Shown here: positions 42,580-51,700 of the stretch, piece after piece
How positions within the stretch are numbered: position 1 is the stretch's first letter
How the letters are laid out: each line of letters opens with the position of its first letter
From: Deltaproteobacteria bacterium
GTDB lineage: Bacteria; Desulfobacterota; Binatia; UTPRO1
Assembly (NCBI GenBank): GCA_029262315.1
Contig: JAJCZP010000108.1
Span: 24,666 to 88,665, forward strand
Length of the DNA: 64,000 nucleotides
Reading direction: 5' to 3'
Notes under the pieces: model-generated
What the model saw: only the letters and a program-made list of their open reading frames with translations
What the model was told of the DNA's origin: nothing
Database searches by the model: none
Translations under genes and position numbers: made by a program

Positions 42580-43758
42580 TCAATGCGCCTTCGCCTCTCC
42601 CTCACGCACTAGTGCCCAGCGCGTGAGGATCGGCCCGGCGATCTCGAATACTATCGTGCCGGCAACGGTCGCCGTGAGAATCGTACCTCCCACTTCGGGC
42701 AAGCGTTGAGACACGACGAGAGCCAGCCCGATCGCAACGCCCGCCTGCGGGAGCAGCGCCGCGCCGATCGCGGGCGCTGACGACACGCGCTCGGAGAGAA
42801 CAGCACCGAGCCATCCACCTGCGACACGGCCAACTACGCGCAGAAGAACGTACCCGCATACAAGCGTGGCGGTCGCGCCAAGGTCCGTGACCCGGAACGT
42901 TGCGCCGGAGAGCACAAAGAAGAGCACCATGAAGGGCCACTCGATGCCCTCGATCGCCCGGAACGGCCGGAGGTGGTGGCGTGCAACGTTCGCGACGACC
43001 ATACCCATGGTCATCGCGGCCAAGAGGAATGAGACCTCGAGGAGCAGCGCGACGCCAGCGCACAAGAAGACACACCCGAGCGCCTCGGCTTGGGTCGGCT
43101 CGCCGGCCCGCACACGACCGGTGAGAAACGCCATCGGGACACCCAGCGCACCGCCAACCAGGATCGCCCCTCCAATCTCGATGGCGCCGTCCATCACGGC
43201 GTGACTCGCTGCATCCGGACTCTGGGTCCCAAGGACCCAGGCCAACACGATGCTCACCATCACGATGCCCCACGCGTCATCGATCGCGACGATTCCGAGC
43301 AACATCTTCGTGAAGGGTCCCCGCGCGCCGGTTTCGTGCACGACGTCGCTCACGGCGGCCGGAGCAGTCGACGTCCCAATGGCACCGAGCAGGAGCGCAA
43401 CGGGTGCCGGCCACCCGAGCGCAAGCAGTCCGGCGGCGACGACGACGGTCGTCACGATCACGACCACGAGGGAGATCACGAGGATCGCGCGGCCCTGCTT
43501 CCGCAGCAGCGTCCACGTGAGCTCACCTCCAAGCAGAAAGGCGACCATGACGAGCGCCAGGTCGGTGATGAAGGGGTACCATTCCGCACTCGATGCCGGA
43601 ATTGCGCCCAAGCCCAGCGGCCCGACACACACACCCAGCAGCAGCAGCAGAGTCACCCGAGGCAAGCGCGTACGCCGGCCGAGGACATCCGCGGTGAGGC
43701 CCGCGAGGAAGATGAGTCCTAGCGTGAGGAGAATGGTGGCGGTCGAATCGGCGCTCAT
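42580..43758 (-). CDS. Cation:proton antiporter, CPA2/NapA-like
   Basis: 392 residues with about 12 membrane helices. The ion-binding IDDAWGI (about residues 163-169) has the paired Asp typical of electrogenic Na+/H+ antiporters, and TSTAPAAVSDVV precedes it in the family position. It exchanges Na+ (or K+) for H+, which could link the sodium gradient from NQR to pH control. The 137-bp gap upstream shows no clear promoter; the operon may continue from the USP gene. Confidence 0.9.
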   Translation of the reverse strand: MSADSTATILLTLGLIFLAGLTADVLGRRTRLPRVTLLLLLGVCVGPLGLGAIPASSAEWYPFITDLALVMVAFLLGGELTWTLLRKQGRAILVISLVVVIVTTVVVAAGLLALGWPAPVALLLGAIGTSTAPAAVSDVVHETGARGPFTKMLLGIVAIDDAWGIVMVSIVLAWVLGTQSPDAASHAVMDGAIEIGGAILVGGALGVPMAFLTGRVRAGEPTQAEALGCVFLCAGVALLLEVSFLLAAMTMGMVVANVARHHLRPFRAIEGIEWPFMVLFFVLSGATFRVTDLGATATLVCGYVLLRVVGRVAGGWLGAVLSERVSSAPAIGAALLPQAGVAIGLALVVSQRLPEVGGTILTATVAGTIVFEIAGPILTRWALVREGEAKAH

Positions 43759-43895
43759 GCGCGAATAGTCGTACGGGTTGGCACTACGTGTGTCCTCCGC
43801 GCCCAGATGGCGGGTTGGCGCGATCTACTCGCAGCCAGGTTGGCAATGCAAGGAATCACAGCAATGCTCGTGCTCAGCGTATCCGTAGCCCTCGA

Positions 43896-44357
43896 TCAGG
43901 ACCGCGGTGTCGGAATCGCAAGCACGGACCGGCCCGCGTGTCGCACCACGCGCTCGGCCACACTACCGATCAGGACGTGGCGCAGGCCCGTGCGCCCGTG
44001 CGTCCCGACAATGACCAGATCCGCCTCGAGCTTCGCAGCGACCTTGCAGATCTGCGCATGCGCCGAGCCCAAGGGAACGAGCATCTGCACCTTAGCCGTG
44101 GGCGCGAAGTGCTTGGCTATTTGCCGCGCCAGACGCTCGAGTGCGACGCGAGCCTCGTGCGTTCGCTGCTCTTCATAGCCGGCCAAGTACGACGCCGGCA
44201 CCGGCGTCGTGGCGACGATGATCGGCTCGATCACGTGCACCAGGTGAATGCGCACACGTGCGCCCTTCGGCCACAATGCCTCGAACCCTCGCAGTGCCGC
44301 GTCGCTTCCAGGTGAGAAGTCCGTTGCGATCAGCACGACCGGTGTCATCTTGCTCAC
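43896..44357 (-). CDS. Universal stress protein UspA family
   Basis: 153 residues. The ATP-binding signature GTHGRTGLRHVLIGSVAERV (G-2x-G-9x-G-S) is intact, as is the first-strand ATDFSPGS. It closely resembles the USP at 48.3 kb, including the whole signature region and IHLVH-xEP, so the two look like fairly recent duplicates. It is the last gene of the BON-HPF-kinase-FNR-USP run, 13 bp after the reductase. Confidence 0.93.
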   Translation of the reverse strand: MSKMTPVVLIATDFSPGSDAALRGFEALWPKGARVRIHLVHVIEPIIVATTPVPASYLAGYEEQRTHEARVALERLARQIAKHFAPTAKVQMLVPLGSAHAQICKVAAKLEADLVIVGTHGRTGLRHVLIGSVAERVVRHAGRSVLAIPTPRS

Positions 44358-44370
44358 GTTGCACTCTCCT

Positions 44371-45288
44371 CTATTTCGCGTGTTGCCTGCGCGCGTCGGT
44401 GTCGTCCAAACTCACTGTGATGGGCTCACGATCGTACTGCTCCCAGAAGAGGCTTCCAGGAACGCTCTCGGCAAAGCCGAGCGCGCTCCGGAGGCGCCGG
44501 TCGCCTGGAATGAAGCCCCGTGTCAGGAGTCGGCGTAGGACCTGCTCGACTGTCCCGCGCAACCCGCATACGTAGACGACCGCCTCGCGGGGCCCGAGCG
44601 CGCCGTCCCGCAGTCCCAACAGGTGTTCGGTAGCGCCGATGCGCTGCGGTCGAAAGAAGTCATCGACCCGCCCTGTGTCGCCGTGCCATTGGTCATCTGG
44701 CCGACTCACCGTCGGGAGGTAGCGCAGGCCGCGAGATCTCGAGAGCTCCTCGAGTTCTTCTCGATAGCCGAGTTCGTGCGCGAAGCTGGCGCCGTGCAGG
44801 ACAGCGTAGCGCTCGAGGGTCTGCTCCGCCGAATAGGCCGCACTCCTCACCATGCTCATGAACGGCGCGAGACCGGTTCCGGCCGCCACCAGCACACGCA
44901 TGCGTCGATCGTCGCGATCGACCGTATCGTCGATCGTGAAGCGTCCCTTGGGGCGAAGCCGGACGAAGAGGCGGTTTCCGACCGGACACCCCCAGAGCAG
45001 GCGGGTCAGCGGATTCGCCGAGACGGGATCCGTGATGCGCCGGATGTAGAACTCGAGGAAGCGGTGCTCGTGAGGCGCCGAGGCTATGGACATCGGACGC
45101 TCGACTCCACCAAGCTCGGGTCGGGCATCGTTGTTGATCCCGACCGTCACGTACTGCCCAGGCGTGAACCAGGCGTCTCCGACTGGAACGCCGTCGTCCG
45201 GGCGAACACGAAAGATCGCAAGGGTCGGACTCAGATCGACACGCGCGCTCAGTACGGCGTTGTCGTCCAGGCGGGTGGGCGCCACCAT
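44371..45288 (-). CDS. Ferredoxin/flavodoxin-NADP+ reductase
   Basis: 305 residues from an ATG sharing one base with the upstream stop (TGATG); a GTG nine bases earlier is less likely. FAD-site RPMSIASAP, the phosphate loop GTGLAPFMSMV and the C-terminal VYVCGLRGTVEQVL identify the FNR superfamily. It probably exchanges electrons between NADPH and ferredoxin, which the PFOR at 48.8 kb would reduce. Length is 40 residues more than the bacterial FPR type. Confidence 0.88.
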   Translation of the reverse strand: MVAPTRLDDNAVLSARVDLSPTLAIFRVRPDDGVPVGDAWFTPGQYVTVGINNDARPELGGVERPMSIASAPHEHRFLEFYIRRITDPVSANPLTRLLWGCPVGNRLFVRLRPKGRFTIDDTVDRDDRRMRVLVAAGTGLAPFMSMVRSAAYSAEQTLERYAVLHGASFAHELGYREELEELSRSRGLRYLPTVSRPDDQWHGDTGRVDDFFRPQRIGATEHLLGLRDGALGPREAVVYVCGLRGTVEQVLRRLLTRGFIPGDRRLRSALGFAESVPGSLFWEQYDREPITVSLDDTDARRQHAK

Positions 45289-46964
45289 CACAGGCACTCA
45301 CTTCGATGCGGCAACGTCCGCCTGCCGTCCTTCCCGCGTGTCGCCACCTTCTCCGGTCGGCGTCCTCGCCGCCACGGCCAGAGCGCCCGGAGCGCGGCCG
45401 CGCGGGCTCGTGCCAACTCACCGCCGGTATCGACTTCGATCGTCGGCTCGTCCGTGGCCAGCGGCTGGACCACCGCACGCTGACCGACGTAGGTCTCCCA
45501 CCGCGCATCCGAGACGGACGCGGCGGTCCGCGCGTCGAGGCGACGACGGGTCGTGACCTCATCCGCTTGGCAGTGCAGGAAGAGATGACGACGTCGAGAT
45601 TGCCGTGCCACGCGTGCGAGGCCATCGCGGTGCGCCCGTTCCGCGAATGTAGCGTCGGCTATCACGCTGCGGCCCGCGGCGAGTGTGCGGGCGATTTCGT
45701 CCAGCAATTGCGCGTAGGTCGCATCACGGGCCCCCCTCGAGTAGCCACCGGTGTCGTACGCGCCGGGCGCTGGGGTGGCGGACGCTCGCCGGCGAATGTC
45801 GTCCGTACTCACGAGCGCGAAGCCGGATGCCGCGGCCACGGCTTCGGCAAGCGCCGTCTTCCCCGAGCCACTGAGCCCGCAACACGCGATGACGACCGGC
45901 TCGCCATCCTGCCATGCATAGCGCCCCGCCAAGCCGAAATAGTCGCGGGCACGTGCCGCGGCTGCGGTGCGCTGGTCGGCGGTAACCTCTGCCTCCGCGC
46001 TCTTCAGCGATGCGACCTTGCCGCGGACGCAGGCACGGTACCAGGCATAGAACGGTACGAGGAGTTCGAGGTCTTGATCGCCGGACGCGGCGACGTAGGA
46101 GGCGGTGAAATGCTCCGCCAGGTCGTGGTGGCCAAGCCGCTCGAGATCCATCGCCAGGAAGGCCACCTCGGACGCAACGTCGTTGGCTCTGAGAGCCGGA
46201 GAGAACTCGATACAGTCGAACACGTAGAGTCCGGGCTCGAGTGGCGGCAAGCCGTCGATCGCCGGCAGTGCCACCTCGAGATCGCACACGTGCTCGGCGT
46301 GCAGGTCGCCGTGCCCCTCACGGATGTGCCCGCCCGCCTGACGGGTACGCAGAAGAGTTTCGTGTCGGGCGATGAAGCTCGGCCCGAAGTCGGCGAAGAT
46401 CTCGTAATCCTCAGCGGACAGGGTTCGACCTACGAACGGAGCCTCGACGAGGGCGTTCTCCTCGCACAGCGCGCGCAAGGCTTCTGGATCCGCATACGCG
46501 GCGATGGTGGAATCGCGTGTCGTCTCGGCATGAAAGGCCGCCAGGCGTTCGGCCAAACGCGCGAGGAGTGCTGGCCCGACCGCTCCCCGCTCCAGCAGCG
46601 ACTCGAGCATGCGTTCGGCTGGCAGGCGGCGCATCCACACGACGTGGGCGACCGGCGTCCCCGCGCCTCCTAGTACTACCTGCCCAGCGGAATTCTCAGT
46701 GATTGGTACAACGCCCAGATACACGCCCGGTGCGAGCCTCGAGTTCAGGCGGACTTCCTCCTCGCAGAAGTAGCGCCGCCGCTCTGCCGTTCCAAAGTCG
46801 AGAAACGAGAAGCACACCGCCTTTTTGAGTTTGTACACGTATTGGCCGGCCAAGAAGACGTGCGAGATATGCGTTTGCACGTGCTCCACCCGCTCCGGGC
46901 GGTGCGGATAAAAGCTCGGATCCGCCAAGGCGGCGACGATCCTCTCCTGTGCTAGGGAGTCCAC
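45288..46964 (-). CDS. Aminoglycoside-phosphotransferase-like / P-loop kinase fusion
   Basis: 558 residues. The N-terminal 340 residues are an APH-type kinase fold with YKLKKAV (nucleotide Lys, about 42-48), the Brenner motif HGDLHAEH (about 216) and the metal-site FDCIEF. The C-terminal 200 residues begin with a Walker A loop GLSGSGKTA (about 362-370), followed by a Zeta-toxin-like kinase. This two-domain protein corresponds to Rv2004c of the mycobacterial DosR regulon and its relatives in anaerobic or stress clusters. Substrates are unknown; true aminoglycoside resistance is not implied. Confidence 0.88.
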   Translation of the reverse strand: MDSLAQERIVAALADPSFYPHRPERVEHVQTHISHVFLAGQYVYKLKKAVCFSFLDFGTAERRRYFCEEEVRLNSRLAPGVYLGVVPITENSAGQVVLGGAGTPVAHVVWMRRLPAERMLESLLERGAVGPALLARLAERLAAFHAETTRDSTIAAYADPEALRALCEENALVEAPFVGRTLSAEDYEIFADFGPSFIARHETLLRTRQAGGHIREGHGDLHAEHVCDLEVALPAIDGLPPLEPGLYVFDCIEFSPALRANDVASEVAFLAMDLERLGHHDLAEHFTASYVAASGDQDLELLVPFYAWYRACVRGKVASLKSAEAEVTADQRTAAAARARDYFGLAGRYAWQDGEPVVIACCGLSGSGKTALAEAVAAASGFALVSTDDIRRRASATPAPGAYDTGGYSRGARDATYAQLLDEIARTLAAGRSVIADATFAERAHRDGLARVARQSRRRHLFLHCQADEVTTRRRLDARTAASVSDARWETYVGQRAVVQPLATDEPTIEVDTGGELARARAAALRALWPWRRGRRPEKVATRGKDGRRTLPHRSECL

Positions 46965-46967
46965 TGC

Positions 46968-47324
46968 TCAGGAGGCCTTGACCTCGTGTGTTTTGACCTC
47001 ACCACGCCGGCGTCTGGCGTAGTCTTCCAACTGGCGTCGTGCCGCGTGGAAGGCGTCGCGAATCGCGATGAAGACATCCCGGTGCGACTGCTGGTCTGCC
47101 GGATCGCGACTGACGACGAGCTCTGCGTCCGGGACGGCCAGGTCGATGCGTACATGGTACAGCTTGCCACGCTGCTGGTGACGATGTGGGGTCTCGATGA
47201 CGACCCGACAGCTCGTTATCCCCGCATAGCACGCTTCGAGTCTCTCGACCTTTTCATGAATCTTCGCCTCGACGGCGGCCGACGGCTCCACGCCGCGAAA
47301 GGTAATCTGGACGGGTACTTTCAT
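46968..47324 (-). CDS. Ribosome hibernation factor, short HPF/RaiA type
   Basis: 118 residues from an ATG preceded by GGAGGAGG; an ATG eight codons earlier would place that ribosome site inside the gene and is rejected. The fold is HPF/YfiA: VQITFRGVEPSAAVEAKIHEKVERLE, then a basic RDAFHAARRQLEDYARRRRG helix. It binds the 30S decoding centre and silences ribosomes in stationary or energy-poor cells. It lacks the long-HPF C-terminal dimerisation domain. Confidence 0.9.
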   Translation of the reverse strand: MKVPVQITFRGVEPSAAVEAKIHEKVERLEACYAGITSCRVVIETPHRHQQRGKLYHVRIDLAVPDAELVVSRDPADQQSHRDVFIAIRDAFHAARRQLEDYARRRRGEVKTHEVKAS

Positions 47325-47384
47325 GGTGCCTCCTCCACTCCAGGACATTCGGTTCGCATGCCACGGCTGCCGTGCCGACCCGGA

Positions 47385-48083
47385 CTACCCGGTCTCGCGC
47401 ACGGAGGAGGCAGTACCATATTGGTCGATGACGAGCGCGTCATGGACCTCGCGCACTCCAGCAGCATGGCGTACGACACCCAGAACGGCCTGCTTCTCGG
47501 ACCAGGAGTCGATCCTTCCCGACAGGGTCACGTCCGTGTCATCGACCCGGATCACGAGGCCCGCGGCTTCCTGCTGCGCGTGGAGCTCGAGTGCATCGAC
47601 GATCTCCTGACGGATGGCATCCGGATCAACGCGCTGCATGCCGATCTCGATGTTGTTGAGCACCCCTCGCACGCCCTCCAGACTGCACACGGCGCGCTCG
47701 GCATCGTCGCTCTCCCGCAGCAGCGCAACGCGGCCGCCGAGGGTGACCCAGCCGTCAGCCACAGTGCACTGGATACGTTCGTCCGGAACACGTGTATTCC
47801 ACTCGAGCGTGGCGCGTACTGCGTTCGCGATCTCGGCGTCGGGATGCCGACGGCCCCCGGGAACGACGACCTCGACCTGATCGGCCACATCGAGAACTCC
47901 CGGTACTCGGTGTGCCGCCTCTTCGGCGGCGAGCTTCTTGGCGTAGCTGCTCGTCGCCCCGAATAGGGTCACGATACCGTCGCGCACACGAACGCCGAGG
48001 GCGTCCTCTTCGACGCGCGAGTCCCAGCTCAGCGCTTGCCATACCAGATCCTCAAGGCCTCGATCACTTTTCTCTTGCGACAT
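47385..48083 (-). CDS. Three-BON-domain protein
   Basis: 232 residues, no signal peptide as started here (the ATG at 48083 has AAAGGAG upstream). Three BON units (about 10-75, 80-150 and 155-225) are recognisable by repeated VRVRDGIVTLFGATSS, VADGWVTLGGRVAL and VRVDDTDVTLSGRID strands. BON domains bind membranes or phospholipids, as in OsmY and Kbp; without export this could be a cytoplasmic K+- or stress-linked form like Kbp. It is first of a five-gene run under the sigma-54 promoter at 48129. Confidence 0.9.
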   Translation of the reverse strand: MSQEKSDRGLEDLVWQALSWDSRVEEDALGVRVRDGIVTLFGATSSYAKKLAAEEAAHRVPGVLDVADQVEVVVPGGRRHPDAEIANAVRATLEWNTRVPDERIQCTVADGWVTLGGRVALLRESDDAERAVCSLEGVRGVLNNIEIGMQRVDPDAIRQEIVDALELHAQQEAAGLVIRVDDTDVTLSGRIDSWSEKQAVLGVVRHAAGVREVHDALVIDQYGTASSVRETG

Positions 48084-48128
48084 CCCACCACGCTCCTTTG
48101 CTAGTCCACGCAACTCAACCAATAGATC

Positions 48129-48144
48129 AGCAAGGGTCCTGCCA
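48129..48144 (-). promoter_or_regulatory. Sigma-54 promoter for BON-HPF-APH kinase-FNR-USP
   Basis: On the minus strand: TGGCAG-GACCC-TTGCT, among the best matches in the window. The expected start point near 48118 leaves a 35-base leader with AAAGGAG before the ATG at 48083. Confidence 0.7.
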
Positions 48145-48225
48145 TCGCGAGACCGCGGCGAATGACACGAATCAGGCAGGCCGAAGGGCGACGTTGCCAC
48201 AACTGCAAATCGAGACGCTCGGGGT

Positions 48226-48241
48226 TTCCCAAAAACGGGAA
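48226..48241. promoter_or_regulatory. Candidate enhancer-binding-protein site between divergent sigma-54 promoters
   Basis: TTCCC-AAAAAC-GGGAA, exact match to TTCNC-N6-GNGAA; the arms extend to GTTTCCC and GGGAAAC (48224-48243), seven perfect pairs. It is about 63 bp upstream of the rightward start point (48297) and about 115 bp upstream of the leftward one (48118). Confidence 0.6.
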
Positions 48242-48270
48242 ACACTCACCGTCGTGCGTACCCGCAAGCA

Positions 48271-48286
48271 TGGTGCGACCTTTGCT
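48271..48286 (+). promoter_or_regulatory. Sigma-54 promoter for USP-PFOR-PyrD-TreT
   Basis: TGGTGC-GACCT-TTGCT, GG and GC at the right distance. The expected start point near 48297 is only about three bases before the ATG at 48300, so the message would be almost leaderless. Confidence 0.55.
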
Positions 48287-48299
48287 TCTCAAGAATGAC

Positions 48300-48776
48300 A
48301 TGAGCCAAACGAGTCCAGTCATCGTCGTTGCAACCGACTTCTCCCCGGGGAGCGAGGCCGCGCTTCGTGCGGCGGCACGCTTGTGGTCGAAGGACACCCG
48401 CCTGACGATTCACTTGGTGCATGCCCTCGAGCCCCTGACCTTCGTCGCGCCTCCGGGTGCGTACTGGTCCGCCTACGATAAGGACCGGACTCGCGAAGTG
48501 CGTCAGACGTTGAGTACGGCCGCGACGCGTCTGCGGAAGCGCCTTGGTCCGCGGGTCAAGATTGCGCAGCACCTGCTAGCTGGACCCGTCGACGTGGAGA
48601 TCTGCCGGCTCGCCAAACGAGAACGCGCCGATCTGATCGTCGTCGGCACACACGGCCGCACCGGCCTGGCTCATGTGCTCATTGGAAGCGTCGCCGAGCG
48701 GGTCGTACGACACGCCGGCCGGCCCGTTCTGACGGTCCCGCTGCCGAAGCGTCGCGCGAGTACCGCTCGCAGATGA
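48300..48776 (+). CDS. Universal stress protein UspA family
   Basis: 158 residues. The ATP site GTHGRTGLAHVLIGSVAERV is intact and the first strand reads VVATDFSPGS. It is a close paralogue of the USP at 43.9 kb. The ATG at 48300 is chosen because the promoter at 48271 excludes the earlier ATG at 48270. Its stop overlaps the PFOR start by ATGA, so stress protein and PFOR are co-translated. Confidence 0.92.
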   Translation: MSQTSPVIVVATDFSPGSEAALRAAARLWSKDTRLTIHLVHALEPLTFVAPPGAYWSAYDKDRTREVRQTLSTAATRLRKRLGPRVKIAQHLLAGPVDVEICRLAKRERADLIVVGTHGRTGLAHVLIGSVAERVVRHAGRPVLTVPLPKRRASTARR

Positions 48777-51700
48777 TCGCGCGACGTGTCGTCGCGCTCG
48801 ACGGCAACGAGGCGACGGCCTTGGTGGCTCATCGAGCGAGCGAGGTCATCGCCATCTATCCCATCACGCCATCGTCACCCATGGGTGAGTTGGCGGACGA
48901 ATGGTCGACGCAGGGGCGGACGAATCTCTGGGGCACGATCCCGCAGGTCGTCGAGATGCAATCCGAAGGAGGCGCCGCTGGAGCCGTCCACGGCTCACTT
49001 CAGGCCGGCGCCATGACCACGACGTTTACGGCCTCGCAGGGCCTGCTGCTCATGATCCCCAACATGTACAAGATTGCGGGTGAGCTGACTGCCTACTGCA
49101 TGCACGTAGCGGCGCGCACCATCGCGACGCATGCCCTGTCGATCTTCGGCGACCATTCGGACGTCATGGCGTGTCGTCAGACCGGCTTCGCGATGTTGGC
49201 ATCGTGCTCCGTCCAGGAGGCGCACGACAGCGCCGCGATCGCACACGCCGCGACGCTCCGCGCCCGCGTGCCGTTTCTGCACTTCTTCGACGGGTTCCGC
49301 ACTTCCCACGAAGTCGCGCCGATCGAGGCCCTGAGCGAGGACGACCTCTCCAGCCTCATCGACGAGCCGTCCGTTCGCGCCCATCGCGAGCGCGCGCTCA
49401 CGCCCGACAAACCCGTCTTGCGAGGGACGGCCCAGAATCCGGATGTCTTCTTTCAGGCACGCGAGGCTGCCAACTGCTTCTACGACGCCTGCCCCGCCAT
49501 CGTACAAGAAATGATGGACCGTTTCGCAGAGCTCACCGGCCGCCGCTATCAGCTCTTCGACTACGCGGGTCACCCCGACGCCGACCGGATCGTCGTCGTC
49601 ATGGGATCCGGCGCCGACACAGTCCGAGAAACCGTGGAGTGGTTGGTCGCGGCGGGCGAACGAGTGGGCGTCGTTACCGTACGCCTCTACCGCCCCTTCT
49701 CGGTGGCGGCCTTCACGGAAGCGCTCCCCTGCTCGGCGCGTAGCATCGCGGTCCTCGACCGCACTAAAGAGCCTGGTGCTGTTGGCGAGCCATTGTATCA
49801 GGACGTTGTTGCCGCGCTGGTGGCAAGCGGACGGTTTCGCGACACGGCAGACCTGCGCGTCGTTGGCGGGCGCTACGGCCTGTCCTCGAAGGAGTTCACG
49901 CCGGCGATGGCCAAGGCGGTCTTCGACGAGTTGGCGTCCAGCGCACCACGCACCGGGTTCACCGTCGGCATCGTCGACGACGTCACCCACACCTCGCTTC
50001 CGGTCGACGCTGACTTCGCCATCGAGTCGGACGACACCGTGCGCGCCGTATTCTTTGGCCTTGGCTCCGACGGGACGGTCGGTGCGAACAAGAACTCGAT
50101 CAAGATCATTGCCGAAGAGACCGATCACTACGCGCAAGGGTACTTCGTGTACGATTCCAAGAAGGCGGGGGCGATGACGATTTCGCATCTCCGCTTCGGT
50201 CCGCGCCCGATCGGATGCCATTACCTGATTCGTGAGGCGAGTTTCGTCGCCTGCCATCAGTTCGGCTTCTTGGAGCGCTACGATGTGCTGGCGTACGCCG
50301 CGCCAGGCGCAACACTGCTGTTGAACGCGCCACACCCGCCCGATCAGCTTTGGGATCACCTTCCACGTGAGGTCCAGGAACAGATTCTCGAGAAGAAGCT
50401 CGACGTCTATACGATCGACGCGTATCGCGTGGCCGGCGAGGCGGGCATGGGACGTCGCATCAATACCGTCATGCAAACATGCTTCTTCGCGATCTCGGGT
50501 GTACTTCCACCTGACGACGCAATCGCCAAGATCAAACAGACCATCGCGAAGACCTACGGCAAGAAGGGCGAGGCGGTCGTCGCACGTAACTTCGCGGTCG
50601 TTGACACCACGCTCGCTCATCTGCATCGCCTCGCCCCCGGCACAGAGATTACCGCCTCACATGACCGCCCTCCGATGGTAGCCGAGGAGGCGCCGGACTT
50701 CGTGCAACGCGTGACGGCCGTGATGCTGGCCAATCAGGGCGATCTCCTTCCGGTCAGCGCCTTCCCGGTGGACGGTACGTGGCCGACGGGAACGAGCAAG
50801 TGGGAGAAGCGCAATATCGCGCTCGAGATCCCCGTGTGGGACGACGCGGTCTGCATCCAATGCAACAAGTGTGTCCTGGCCTGCCCGCACGCGGCCATCC
50901 GGGCGAAAGTCTATGACGTTCCCGCGCTCGAGGGTGCTCCCTCGACCTTCGCAACGACCGACTATCGAGCCTCCGACTTCAAGGGAGCCCAGTATACCTT
51001 GCAGGTCGCGCCCGAGGACTGCACCGGCTGCGAGCTTTGTGTCGCCGTCTGCCCGGCCAAGGACAAGGCGAACCCGAGGCACAAGGCCATCAACATGGCG
51101 CCCCAGGGGCCTCTGCGGGAGCAAGAGCGCGAGAACTACGCATTCTTCCTGTCCATCCCCGAGGTCGACCGTAGCGTGGTGAAGCTCGACAACAAGGGCA
51201 CGCAGTTCCTGGAGCCTCTCTTCGAGTACTCGGGTGCATGCGCGGGGTGTGGTGAAACCCCCTACCTCAAACTCCTCAGCCAATTGTTCGGCGATCGACT
51301 GCTGATCGCCAACGCGACCGGCTGCTCTTCGATCTACGGTGGGAATCTTCCCACGACACCATATACGACCAATCGCGATGGGCGCGGCCCGGCCTGGTCC
51401 AACTCGCTCTTCGAGGACAACGCCGAGTTCGGCCTCGGCATGCGGCTCGCGCTCGATGCCCACATTGATCACGACACGATCCTGCTTCGTACGCTGGCGG
51501 GCCAGGTCGGTGAGACCCTCGCCGAGGCCTTGCTCACCGCCGATCAATCGAGCGAGGCCGGGATCGCCGCACAGCGGGAGCGGGTGGCAGCCCTCCGTGT
51601 GAAGCTCCGCGACCTCGAAGGCGTCGACGCACGTCGCCTCGAACACCTCGCCGACTACCTCGTTCGCAAGAGCGTGTGGCTCGTCGGTGGCGATGGATGG

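Noticed and set aside
43759..43895. Sigma-54 promoter for the antiporter gene (GAGCAC-GAGCA-TTGC on the minus strand)
   Set aside because: The invariant GG is broken (AG) and no shared palindrome is nearby.
45288..46964. Antibiotic-resistance gene because of the aminoglycoside-phosphotransferase-like domain
   Set aside because: The APH fold is widespread among small-molecule kinases, and the fusion and operon context point to stress physiology.
48995..50626. A 543-codon minus-strand frame, and another at 50657-52141, opposite PFOR
   Set aside because: PFOR is complete and conserved on the plus strand; the antisense translations are low-information mirror products.
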